A DNA stretch of 64,000 nucleotides from Mucilaginibacter sp. (lineage in GTDB: Bacteria > Bacteroidota > Bacteroidia > Sphingobacteriales > Sphingobacteriaceae): the NCBI GenBank assembly GCA_031292485.1, contig JARLHA010000032.1, positions 1 to 64,000 on the forward strand, read 5' to 3'. The first letter of the stretch is position 1. Every line of letters begins with the position of its first letter. Under the pieces are notes generated by a model. The model was not told the origin of the DNA, ran no database searches, and was given only the letters and a program-made list of their open reading frames with translations. Below are positions 25,841 through 33,562 of this stretch, one piece after another. Both the position numbers and the translations under genes were made by a program.

Positions 25841-26452
25841 TCAATTGCTGTCGGTAACATCCATGGGGATGAATTTTGGTAGTATCAGTCCATTCGGCTT
25901 TTTCTTTAACGAGTCAATTTTACCCTTTTTATTGATCTGGTAAAAATGTTCGTTCCTTGTGATCTTGACTTTGGACGCCGAATCGACCTCATACGATACA
26001 TCCCGTGTAAAAAATTGGGTTTGGTTAAATACTTTATAATCCAGTTTGTTATAATTCGTGCCATAATCAATATCACAATCAGTTTCAACACGCATGCAGT
26101 CGGTGTTTTTCGGGCTGTTTTTTTTGTAAACAAGCAAATACTTTTCAAGGCATACGCCTTCAAAACCCATTGATAAAATAACAATAGGATAATTAGAGTC
26201 CGGATAGTAAATTGTGTCGCCCGAAAAATGAGAGTAATGTGTAAAATAGCCGGTATCGGTCAGATGCCGTTGCAGCTGCAAAGCAGGTATGTCCTCTTTT
26301 GCCATGATGCTATCAAAAAAAGTTGTTTTCCGCGGAGCTTTATTTGTTGAATCGAGCAGTTGAGTGCTGGACAGGCGCTTTTTTTCGAAATTATTGCATG
26401 AAAAGATTACCAGGCACCCGACCCAAACAATATTGATCACTTTTATTTTCAT
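25841..26452 (-). CDS. Lipoprotein of unknown function
   Basis: 203 residues. Signal peptide with lipobox VIFSC (Cys about 19), then a mature part with HLTDTGYFTHYSHFSGDTIY, IVILSMGFEGVCLEKYLLVY and VDSASKVKITRNEHFYQI. The Cys residues in ENTDCMRVETDCDIDYG may form a disulfide. No family recognised. It starts one base after the stop of the Nudix hydrolase gene, so they are co-transcribed, though no functional link is evident. It converges on accC without a clear terminator between them. Confidence 0.75.
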   Translation of the reverse strand: MKIKVINIVWVGCLVIFSCNNFEKKRLSSTQLLDSTNKAPRKTTFFDSIMAKEDIPALQLQRHLTDTGYFTHYSHFSGDTIYYPDSNYPIVILSMGFEGVCLEKYLLVYKKNSPKNTDCMRVETDCDIDYGTNYNKLDYKVFNQTQFFTRDVSYEVDSASKVKITRNEHFYQINKKGKIDSLKKKPNGLILPKFIPMDVTDSN

Positions 26453-26453
26453 C

Positions 26454-26924
26454 TTAATAGGAGTTGTCTGTTTTATTCGTCAGGAAGTAATCGATCAGCT
26501 CAGCTTGAGCCGCATTAATTTTAAGCCGGGCTTCATCTGCATCATACCAGCTGGCGCGGTCGATCTCAGGGAATGATTGGATTCTGCCTGATTTTGGCGG
26601 CCATTCCATTTCAAAAAGGTTACTGGTTATCGTTGCAGGGTCAATGTCGCCTTCCAGGGCCCAGGCATGAACGATCTTTCCGCTTTTTAAGGTTACCGGT
26701 TCCAAAGCTATAAAATCACCATCAACCAGTTGGCCGGTTTCTTCTTGAAATTCCCTTTTTGCAGCTGTGAGGGCTTCTTCATCGTCCAGGTATTCACCTT
26801 TGGGAATCGACCATACACCCAGGTCCTTGTTTTTAAAAAACGGACCGCCGGGATGAACCAAAAAAAATTCAAAATGGTTATTAATTTTACGGTACAATAA
26901 TATACCTGCACTTTTTTTCGGCAT
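26454..26924 (-). CDS. Nudix hydrolase
   Basis: 156 residues with a perfect Nudix box: GEYLDDEEALTAAKREFQEE followed by TGQ (about 44-66). KSAGILLYRKINNHFEFFLV at the start is typical of the NUDIX group that hydrolyses nucleoside diphosphate derivatives, similar to diadenosine polyphosphate or 8-oxo-dGTP type enzymes. The substrate cannot be told. In contrast to the regulator at 1-429, all catalytic Glu residues are intact. It is followed by a lipoprotein gene one base downstream. Confidence 0.92.
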   Translation of the reverse strand: MPKKSAGILLYRKINNHFEFFLVHPGGPFFKNKDLGVWSIPKGEYLDDEEALTAAKREFQEETGQLVDGDFIALEPVTLKSGKIVHAWALEGDIDPATITSNLFEMEWPPKSGRIQSFPEIDRASWYDADEARLKINAAQAELIDYFLTNKTDNSY

Positions 26925-26955
26925 AAGGAAGATTTAGAGACAAGTTTACAAAATG

Positions 26956-26963
26956 CAAAACTA
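26956..26963 (-). promoter_or_regulatory. Candidate -7 box for the Nudix-lipoprotein operon
   Basis: Minus-strand TAGTTTTG fits TAnnTTTG and lies 31 bases upstream of the Nudix ATG at 26924, in the divergent gap to the SRPBCC gene. Confidence 0.4.
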
Positions 26964-27005
26964 TTATCGCTAATTTTACTTTGTTAAGCAAGAATAACAA
27001 ATAAG

Positions 27006-27503
27006 ATGATTGACAATAACTGGACCAAATTTAAAGTGATCGGCGACTTTAACACTGACATTAGGAGTCTGTACGAGGCCTGGGCAACCCCGGCAGGGCT
27101 GGAAAAATGGTTTTTGCGAAAAGCGGATTTTTATACGATCGCCGGGAGGCTCCGGGAACCAGGAGAATTTGTTTTAAAGGAGGATACCTATGAATGGTAC
27201 TGGCATGGTTTTGATGATAGCGCGGTGGAAAAAGGACAGATCCTTGAAGCCAACGGTACTGATTTTATAAAATTTAGTTTTTCTGGCAATAGCATTGTAA
27301 GTATCAATATTTACACCCGTAACGGTATAACCATAGTGGAACTTACCCAGGTGAACATACCTGAAGAAACTGATCCTTCAAAAAGCCTGTTTGTGCAATG
27401 CCAGGTAGGGTGGACCTTTTATTTTGCGAACCTGAAATCAATAATGGAAGGCGGTATTGATCTTAGAAATAAAAAACTGGAAGTAAGCAGTAATTTTAAG
27501 TAA
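27006..27503 (+). CDS. SRPBCC/AHSA1-domain protein
   Basis: 165 residues, a single START-like helix-grip domain (SRPBCC superfamily, activator of Hsp90 ATPase homologue 1-like group). The characteristic N-terminal part is DIRSLYEAWATPAGLEKWFL, followed by beta strands (YEWYWHGFDDSA, IVELTQVNIPEE) and the C-terminal helix with VGWTFYFANLKSIMEGGIDL. Members bind hydrophobic ligands or assist proteins, and many are of unknown role. It is divergent from the Nudix hydrolase operon (81 bases between starts). Confidence 0.9.
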   Translation: MIDNNWTKFKVIGDFNTDIRSLYEAWATPAGLEKWFLRKADFYTIAGRLREPGEFVLKEDTYEWYWHGFDDSAVEKGQILEANGTDFIKFSFSGNSIVSINIYTRNGITIVELTQVNIPEETDPSKSLFVQCQVGWTFYFANLKSIMEGGIDLRNKKLEVSSNFK

Positions 27504-27524
27504 CAGCAGGCCAAGCCTCCTGGC

Positions 27525-27544
27525 CTCCGTAAATTGGCGGAGGA
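27525..27544. terminator. Weak convergent hairpin
   Basis: CCTCCG pairs with CGGAGG across an 8-base loop, between two convergent genes. It has no T-run, so termination by it is only a possibility. Confidence 0.3.
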
Positions 27545-27553
27545 ACAAAGGAC

Positions 27554-27952
27554 TTAAAATTCGTCAACCGTATCACGTGTGAGCTGATCGGTTATAAATA
27601 GCGTTAGTTTTTTGTCTTTGGTGTCGATGTTGAAATTGCTTGTTTCGGCGTAATCATCCGTCCTGAAAATATCTGCACAGCCATAGGTAAATGAAACTTT
27701 ATAAGCCAGTCTTACTTTGCCAGAATGAGTTTTAAAATCGAATTCAGCATCGGTTATTTTTATTGCCGACGCGACAGGAGAGCCGCCATCTTGCTTATGG
27801 AATTCTACGAGCCAGGGCGCAATTTCTGTTAAAGCGCTTCCTTCATCTTCAGATAAAACGCTTTCGATTAAATCTTTTATGGTAATTTGTTTATTCTGAA
27901 GTCCGGCTAAATGTTCTTCCTTAATATCAAATGTCAATGCGGGCATCCGCAA
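27554..27952 (-). CDS. Conserved-looking small protein, unknown function
   Basis: 132 residues (or 130 from a second ATG at 27946). No signal peptide or membrane span. Acidic, with alternating strand-like segments (KITDAEFDFKTHSGKVRLAY, KVSFTYGCADIFRTDDYAE, NFNIDTKDKKLTLFITD), suggesting a small beta sandwich. I do not recognise the family. It lies alone, convergent with the SRPBCC gene. Confidence 0.65.
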   Translation of the reverse strand: MRMPALTFDIKEEHLAGLQNKQITIKDLIESVLSEDEGSALTEIAPWLVEFHKQDGGSPVASAIKITDAEFDFKTHSGKVRLAYKVSFTYGCADIFRTDDYAETSNFNIDTKDKKLTLFITDQLTRDTVDEF

Positions 27953-28279
27953 ATATATTTTATCTTTTCCAAAACCACCTTAAAATGACTTTTTACTGAT
28001 GGCAAATAATTAGTTTTGCGCAATAAAAAAACGCCCGATCAAGGGAGTGTTATTAAAAATTAAGAATGCAGTTGTTTAACAATTGCTCCGTTAGGAGCAA
28101 TATATTGGTAGAAAATAGATGAAATGGGTTTAGCGTGCCGTTAGGTACGCAACTTCGCCAGGTTCCGTACCCAACGGCACGGATTTCGTCTATTTTTTTA
28201 TATCTACCAATATTTGCCCCTTACAGGGTCATCTCTTAAAATAATAATATTCCATTCAGGGCATAAGAGGCCATTCATT
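27953..28279. other. Intergenic region upstream of riboflavin synthase
   Basis: 327 bases without a gene, dominated by the hairpin repeat at 28082-28213. I looked for an FMN riboswitch ahead of the riboflavin gene and did not see its conserved core. Between 28214 and the ATG at 28280 there is a short CCCC/GGG motif (28217-28229) and no obvious promoter. Confidence 0.55.
28082..28213. repeat. REP-like composite hairpin element
   Basis: A small hairpin ATTGCTCC/GGAGCAAT (28082-28101) joins a 112-base imperfect palindrome (28102-28213). The palindrome has ATATTGGTAGA/TCTACCAATAT at the base, AATAGATGAAAT/ATTTCGTCTATT (one wobble) in the middle and CGTGCCGTTAGGTACG/CGTACCCAACGGCACG (15 of 16) at the tip. 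CCGTTAGG recurs in both hairpins. Repeated extragenic palindromes of this style occur in many Bacteroidota; only one copy is in this window. Confidence 0.7.
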
Positions 28280-28864
28280 ATGTTTACAGGAATCATCGAA
28301 ACTTTAGGAAAAGTGACCGCTTTGCGGCACGAACAGGGGAATTTGCACATAACCGTGGAATCAGTAATAGCCACTGAATTGAAAATCGACCAGTCGGTTG
28401 CGCATAATGGGGTGTGTTTAACGGTTATAGCCCTTGCTGATGGCGCGCATACCGTAACCGCTATCGAAGAAACCTTAAATAAAAGCAGCCTCGGGCAGCT
28501 AAAAACCGGCGATCTGGTCAATCTTGAGCGCTGCATGCAAATGAATGCCCGGCTGGATGGCCATATTGTACAGGGCCATGTGGATCAAACCGCTGTTTGT
28601 ACAGGCTTTAAAAAGCTTGACGGCAGTTGGGAGTACACCTTTGAATATGATGCAACCGCCGGAAATGTTACGGTTGAAAAGGGCTCCATGTGCGTTAACG
28701 GCATTAGCCTCACCGTTGTAAATTCAAAAGCTAATAGCTTTTCAGTCGCTATTATTCCTTACACATTCGAGCATACCAACCTACAGCAGGTCAGGGAAGG
28801 TTCTGTGGTGAACCTTGAGTTTGATATCATCGGTAAGTATGTTGCCAGGTTGATGCAACGCTAA
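28280..28864 (+). CDS. ribE: Riboflavin synthase, alpha subunit
   Basis: 194 residues from ATG 28280 (MFTGIIETLGKV, the invariant family start). It converts two 6,7-dimethyl-8-ribityllumazine molecules to riboflavin plus a pyrimidine, the last step of riboflavin synthesis. Two lumazine-binding repeats are visible: VAHNGVCLTV with NLERCMQ in the first half, and KGSMCVNGISLTVV with HTNL and VNLEFDIIGKYVARL in the second; DGHIVQGHVD links them. It stands alone behind a REP-like hairpin, with no other rib gene nearby. Its stop overlaps the end of the convergent TPR gene by four bases. Confidence 0.95.
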   Translation: MFTGIIETLGKVTALRHEQGNLHITVESVIATELKIDQSVAHNGVCLTVIALADGAHTVTAIEETLNKSSLGQLKTGDLVNLERCMQMNARLDGHIVQGHVDQTAVCTGFKKLDGSWEYTFEYDATAGNVTVEKGSMCVNGISLTVVNSKANSFSVAIIPYTFEHTNLQQVREGSVVNLEFDIIGKYVARLMQR

Positions 28865-30009
28865 CGGGATAATTCTCCTATCCGCCTTTTTGAATACGTA
28901 AGGTAAGGTTTCTGCTCCTCCGGCGGATCGCTTTTTACATACTTTTTATAGTATTGTAGTGCCATCTCCTTCTTTTTTAGCTGCACGTCATACAAACTGG
29001 CAATATCATAATAAGTTAAAGGCATAGCGCCATACAACAGGCTTTTTTGGTAAGCGCCTACCGCGTTTTTTACCTGGTGCACCTGGCTGTATGAATCGGC
29101 CATCTCGCTGTAATAAGAGTTAACATTGTTCGAGATCGCTTCCTTTATCGCCTTTTCAAAATAGCTAATGGCCTTATGCTGGTCGCCTAAAGCTTTATAG
29201 CTCATGGCGGTACAGTAATATGATATTTCCGTTGCTGTATTAGTTTCTTCCAAAAGTTTAAAAGTATTGATACAGTTGTTGTAATCTTTCAGTTTGTAAT
29301 AGGAGGTGCCCAGGCTATTAATCACTAAATTTTGCCGTTGCCCGTAATTAATCAGCCTGGTACATTCCAAAACCGTTTCGGGGTACTTTTCGAGGTGATA
29401 GTCTACCTGAGCTTTACTAAGCAGCAATAATAAATTCGCGGTATCAGCTTTCAAAGCCTTACTTACTATCGTGTCCGCCTTTTGAAATAGTTTTGCATTG
29501 ATATAAAATGATGACAGATCATAAGCCACGTCCGGCTCAGCGGGATTGATCTTGTTTGCCTTTTCATAATACTTCGTGGCTTCAGCCAGGTTGCCGGCAT
29601 TTATGGCCATGCTGCCCATTTGTTTATAAACGCTAAAATTTGTGCTATCCTTTAACAGGATCTTTTTATAATAGAATAATGCCTTAATGTTGTTGCCTCG
29701 TCGCACCATGATGTTACCCAGGCTGAATAGGACGGATGTGTTGGTCGTGTCCGCCATATAAATGCGCTCATAATAGCCTTCTGCATCCGGTAGCCTTCCG
29801 GCCATTTGGGATGAATAAGCAAGGCTGCTCAATATTTTCAGATCCGTAACGGGTTCCGCGTATGTTTTTTTAAGATAATCGGCGGCGTCGGCAAAGCGCT
29901 GGTTTTGATAATATTCCAGCAGCAGGGCATCATCGGCTTTATTGCCCTGCTGCCCGTACACTGCCGGAATAAAACAAATTATGATGAGGCTTATGTATAG
30001 CGATTTCAT
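28861..30009 (-). CDS. Exported tetratricopeptide-repeat protein
   Basis: 382 residues. A signal peptide (SLIIICFIPAVYGQQ) is followed by about ten TPR units covering the rest, for example LPDAEGYYERIYMADTTNTS, NNIKALFYYKKILLKDSTNF, NLAEATKYYEKANKINPAEP and QHKAISYFEKAIKEAIS. Such proteins scaffold complexes in the periplasm, and the partner is not known. It converges on ribE with a four-base overlap and is divergent from the small coiled-coil gene. Confidence 0.85.
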   Translation of the reverse strand: MKSLYISLIIICFIPAVYGQQGNKADDALLLEYYQNQRFADAADYLKKTYAEPVTDLKILSSLAYSSQMAGRLPDAEGYYERIYMADTTNTSVLFSLGNIMVRRGNNIKALFYYKKILLKDSTNFSVYKQMGSMAINAGNLAEATKYYEKANKINPAEPDVAYDLSSFYINAKLFQKADTIVSKALKADTANLLLLLSKAQVDYHLEKYPETVLECTRLINYGQRQNLVINSLGTSYYKLKDYNNCINTFKLLEETNTATEISYYCTAMSYKALGDQHKAISYFEKAIKEAISNNVNSYYSEMADSYSQVHQVKNAVGAYQKSLLYGAMPLTYYDIASLYDVQLKKKEMALQYYKKYVKSDPPEEQKPYLTYSKRRIGELSR

Positions 30010-30102
30010 TCAACTAAATTATTAGTTATATATCATAAATCCAAATTTTTAAACATTTTAAGTAAAAATATGTTGTATCTGCATAACCAAAAACAAAGCA
30101 TT

Positions 30103-30393
30103 ATGGATAAGTTAAAGAAATTTGGGTTGATGGAAAAAATTGTCCATGAATTGGAGGATTTAAGAAATAGTCAGCAGGCCATCATCGTAAAGTTGGCAAA
30201 AGTAGAGGTGGACAATATGGAACTCGGCAATAAAAGGCTTGAAAAGGATTTGCCTGGTATGCACCAGCGGGTTACCGATAACCTGGACACCATTACCGGC
30301 TTACTGGAAGATTTTGCCGCCCAAACTGATCAGTACAGTGATAAAAATAATATCACTGCATTAAAGGAACAGGAAGCGATTGACAAAGTATAA
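30103..30393 (+). CDS. Small coiled-coil protein, unknown function
   Basis: 96 residues from ATG 30103 (107 if the ATG at 30070 is used; the extra MLYLHNQKQSI looks non-conserved). It has no signal peptide and is charged and helical throughout, with heptad-like EKIVHELEDLRNSQQAIIVK and VTDNLDTITGLLEDFA. I do not recognise a family. A strong terminator follows directly, which supports it being a real transcribed gene. Confidence 0.65.
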   Translation: MDKLKKFGLMEKIVHELEDLRNSQQAIIVKLAKVEVDNMELGNKRLEKDLPGMHQRVTDNLDTITGLLEDFAAQTDQYSDKNNITALKEQEAIDKV

Positions 30394-30397
30394 AAAA

Positions 30398-30426
30398 TGA
30401 TCCCCGGCAACGGGGATTTATTTTTG
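30398..30426 (+). terminator. Rho-independent terminator after the coiled-coil gene
   Basis: ATCCCCG pairs with CGGGGAT around a GCAA tetraloop (GNRA type), followed by a T-rich tail TTATTTTT. Confidence 0.8.
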
Positions 30427-30457
30427 CCCGATATTATACGCTGTAACCACTCGTGGG

Positions 30458-31441
30458 TTATTGATACTGGATATAGATCGGTTTCGGCTTCAGTTGCAGG
30501 ATCTCTTTAGGCGTTAACATGCGGTGGGTGTCTTTCTTAATGTCGTTTTTATAAAACAACTTAAAGCCCGTAAATTGAACTGGCTCGCGGGCCACAATCT
30601 GGCGGTAGGTGCCCTGTTTTAAACTGATACCTCCCCAGCCATCCATGTCCATCACAAACTGTACTTCGGGAGATAATTTAATCTTCTGGTAATTGGTTAC
30701 CATTCGTTGCGTAAACCTGTGGATGATAAATATTTTGGGCGGCAGGTTATATTTTTTCACCAGGCCGGCCAGGTACTTGCTTACATAATTGATGTCTTCT
30801 GCATCCAAAGTTCCAATCCGCTTGCCGGGAACGCTGCCTTCTTTCATTGAAAATTCCGGGTCAATCCCCAGGTGTACATCCGGCATCTGTAGGTATTTTT
30901 CAAGCCTTGGTATTTCCGTTTGTACCGTGCTGAAACCATCCTGAACATCAAGGAAAATGAGCGCATGTATTGATCGCGCCATGTGGATGACGCTATCGAT
31001 TTGCTTAAACGGCATCCGCAGGTTATGCAGCCCATTGCTGCCCGCATCAGCCTGTGCGGTAACGCAAATGTAATGCAGTGCAGGGATCACCGGTGTGGTG
31101 GTATCGGCCTTCTCCCAAACTTTCACTTCTGCTTTTAATTTAGCCAGCATTATTTTAGGCGGGTATTGCCCCAATACCCCCATATTTTTAGAATACATAT
31201 TGCCGTAATAAGCCACAATCCGGTTAAATGGCAAAAGCGCTCCCGGCAAAGGCTTGGGCGTGTTTTTAACCGGCCACCTGCCCGTTTTATCACCATTCGC
31301 CAATTTGTGCATCAGCGAATCGTATAAAAGAGTATCTAAGGGCTTAACGACAACGGTATCAATAATTGTTGGATGATTTGCAGCTTTTACTGATTGGTAG
31401 AAACAAAATAGCGCTATGCAGGCAATTACGTTTTTTTTCAA
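30458..31441 (-). CDS. Exported TIM-barrel-like protein, unknown activity
   Basis: 327 residues from a TTG start (31441), chosen because a signal peptide (CIALFCFYQSVKA) follows it. The mature part alternates strands and helices in TIM-barrel style: RIVAYYGNMYS, ALHYICVTAQADAG, HALIFLDVQDG, HLGIDPEFSM, KIFIIHRFTQRM and QFVMDMDGWGG. Acidic residues at strand ends (LDVQD, GIDPEF) could be catalytic, so a glycosidase-like function is possible, but I cannot assign a family. It is read in the same direction as hscA, starting 36 bases after the hscA stop. Confidence 0.75.
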   Translation of the reverse strand: MKKNVIACIALFCFYQSVKAANHPTIIDTVVVKPLDTLLYDSLMHKLANGDKTGRWPVKNTPKPLPGALLPFNRIVAYYGNMYSKNMGVLGQYPPKIMLAKLKAEVKVWEKADTTTPVIPALHYICVTAQADAGSNGLHNLRMPFKQIDSVIHMARSIHALIFLDVQDGFSTVQTEIPRLEKYLQMPDVHLGIDPEFSMKEGSVPGKRIGTLDAEDINYVSKYLAGLVKKYNLPPKIFIIHRFTQRMVTNYQKIKLSPEVQFVMDMDGWGGISLKQGTYRQIVAREPVQFTGFKLFYKNDIKKDTHRMLTPKEILQLKPKPIYIQYQ

Positions 31442-31477
31442 AATAAACTTTTTTAACTAATCTCTAATCTCTAATCA
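31442..31477. repeat. CTAATCTCTAATC direct repeats between hscA and the barrel-like gene
   Basis: ACTAATCTCTAATC (31456-31469) is followed by CTCTAATCACTAATC, a degenerate tandem of a 7-base unit. The identical 14-mer recurs at 63771-63784. No stem is possible within this copy alone. Confidence 0.4.
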
Positions 31478-33334
31478 CTAATCTATACTCTTTCCCTTCA
31501 TGGCCACGCTTATCGCATGGTCCATCAGGCGCTCAGCAAAGGGGCGGGTAAATTCGTTCAGCTCGTCAATAGCTTTATGAATTTTATCCTTATCGCCACC
31601 GGGCAATACTTCTTTTAAAGTATTTGTATAGCTATTTGTTTTACTAAGTTCATCTTCTGATAAAAAGTTGCCATTTTTCCGCAAAAAACTTTCAACGGTC
31701 TTAACCATTTGTTCACCTTCCACGCGCGCTTCAATCAGCATGCGCTGGCTCACATCTTCTTTGGCGTGCGTTATACTGTCCATCAGCATTTGTTCCACCT
31801 GGTCGTCGGTAATGCCGTAAGTAGGTTTTACTTCCACTTCCTGTTTTACGCCGGAGCGAAGCTCCATCGCCTGGATCTTTAGGATCCCATCGGCGTTCAG
31901 CAAAAAGTTAATATCCACTTTAGGGAAACCAGCCGGCATCGAAGGGATGCCTTTTAATTCAAATTCAGCCAGTTTGCGGTTTTCTTTGATCAGGTCGCGT
32001 TCACCCTGGTAAACGGCAATTTTCATATTTACCTGCCCGTCGATACTGGTGGTATATTGCCTGCCGGCTTTGGTGGGCACTTTAGAGTTGCGGGGGATGA
32101 TGACATCCATCAAGCCGCCCATGGTTTCAATGCCCAGCGAAAGTGGGGTAACGTCGAGCAATAATATATCAGTGCGATTACCGGCTAAAATATCAGCCTG
32201 TATAGCGGCGCCAAGGGCAACTACCTCGTCGGGGTTCAATTCATCATGTACAGGCCGGCCAAAAAACTCCGCTACCATTTTCTTAACCAAAGCAGTGCGG
32301 GTTGAACCACCTACCATGATCACTTCATCGATCTGGCTGATCTCCAGTTTGGCATCCTTTAAAGCGTTTTTGCAGCAGGTAATGGTTTCTTCTACTTTCG
32401 GCAAAATCAGCTCATTAAATGCTTCTCTGGTAATGGTACACCAGATGTCGCCGATCTTATCGTTCACCATGCTCTGGTTGGCGAAAGCTTTTTTGGCTTC
32501 TTCGGCCTTTAAACGGAGTTTTTGGGCCAGTTTATGATCAGCCAAAACTTCCGCTTTGTTCAGGTTGTTTTTTTCGATCCAGTAATCTACAATGGCGCGG
32601 TCGAAATCATCGCCCCCTAAAAAGGTATTGCCATTGGTTGACAGCACTTCGAAGATGCCGTTTTGTATTTGCAGGATGGAAACATCAAAAGTACCGCCTC
32701 CCAGGTCATAAACCGCGATTGTTTTGGTTTCTTCCGGATTAAGGCCGATGCCATAGGCGAGGCTGGCCGCGGTAGGCTCATTCACGATACGCAATACATC
32801 CAGACCTGCCAGTTTACCTGCATCCCGTGTTGCCTGACGCTGTGAGTCGTTAAAATAAGCCGGAACAGTGATCACCGCGCGGTTAACCGGGGTTTTCAGC
32901 GCATGTTCTGCACGAGTTTTCAACTCTTTCAATATCAGGCCTGATAGTTCTATCGGCGTATAAAATTTATCGCCAACCTTGATCTTTACCAGGCTGTCGC
33001 TGTCATCATCAATTACCTTGTAGGAGAAGAAATCCTTATAATTCTCGATGTCTTTGTAAGAACGGCCCAGCAAACGTTTTACCGAGAAAACGGTGTTCTG
33101 CGGGTCGGTGATCAGATATTCCTTCGCTTCGTTGCCTACGGTGATATCCCCGGTCGGACCGAAGTGCACCACCGAAGGTACTAAAACGCCTTTGCCGGTA
33201 TCATTTATAACCTGCGGGTCTTTGTCCGGGTTGATAAAAGCCACCAGTGAGTTGGTGGTCCCCAGGTCGATACCGACGATTAATTCTTCCTTTTGAATAG
33301 ACCCTGTTGCCAGGTTGATAGAAACTTTAGCCAT
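31478..33334 (-). CDS. hscA: HscA-like Hsp70 chaperone for Fe-S cluster assembly
   Basis: 618 residues from ATG 33334 (MAKVSINL); a frame seven codons longer is unlikely. The Hsp70 ATPase domain has [30 protein letters not shown] and [13 protein letters not shown]. The substrate-binding part carries the HscA-type sequence [18 protein letters not shown] and [19 protein letters not shown] rather than DnaK's, and the C-terminal lid is short. HscA loads Fe-S clusters from IscU with the co-chaperone HscB. Neither iscU nor hscB is adjacent, so this copy is an orphan in the window. Confidence 0.93.
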   Translation of the reverse strand: MAKVSINLATGSIQKEELIVGIDLGTTNSLVAFINPDKDPQVINDTGKGVLVPSVVHFGPTGDITVGNEAKEYLITDPQNTVFSVKRLLGRSYKDIENYKDFFSYKVIDDDSDSLVKIKVGDKFYTPIELSGLILKELKTRAEHALKTPVNRAVITVPAYFNDSQRQATRDAGKLAGLDVLRIVNEPTAASLAYGIGLNPEETKTIAVYDLGGGTFDVSILQIQNGIFEVLSTNGNTFLGGDDFDRAIVDYWIEKNNLNKAEVLADHKLAQKLRLKAEEAKKAFANQSMVNDKIGDIWCTITREAFNELILPKVEETITCCKNALKDAKLEISQIDEVIMVGGSTRTALVKKMVAEFFGRPVHDELNPDEVVALGAAIQADILAGNRTDILLLDVTPLSLGIETMGGLMDVIIPRNSKVPTKAGRQYTTSIDGQVNMKIAVYQGERDLIKENRKLAEFELKGIPSMPAGFPKVDINFLLNADGILKIQAMELRSGVKQEVEVKPTYGITDDQVEQMLMDSITHAKEDVSQRMLIEARVEGEQMVKTVESFLRKNGNFLSEDELSKTNSYTNTLKEVLPGGDKDKIHKAIDELNEFTRPFAERLMDHAISVAMKGKSID

Positions 33335-33352
33335 GTTTACGTATAACAGCGG

Positions 33353-33360
33353 CAAATGTA
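33353..33360 (-). promoter_or_regulatory. Candidate -7 box for hscA
   Basis: Minus-strand TACATTTG fits TAnnTTTG and lies 18 bases upstream of the hscA ATG at 33334, giving a very short leader. No -33 match was seen. Confidence 0.4.
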
Positions 33361-33562
33361 GCGAGTTTTGCCTTATCCTGTGTCATTTAAGTGTTTTAGA
33401 TTGATTTCAGATATCGGACGTTCGATTTCGGATTTGAATAATGCGCGAATTGTTGAACTTCTAATTTCTAAATATCAGGTGTAAATATTGAAAAAGAAAA
33501 TTCGTTGAATTCCTTAATTCGAAAAATTCTGGTTCAAGCAATTATTCCTTACTTTCACCCCA

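Noticed and set aside
27953..28279. FMN riboswitch ahead of riboflavin synthase
   Set aside because: The gap holds a large hairpin repeat, but I do not see the conserved FMN riboswitch core sequences, and the palindrome matches a REP-like pattern better.
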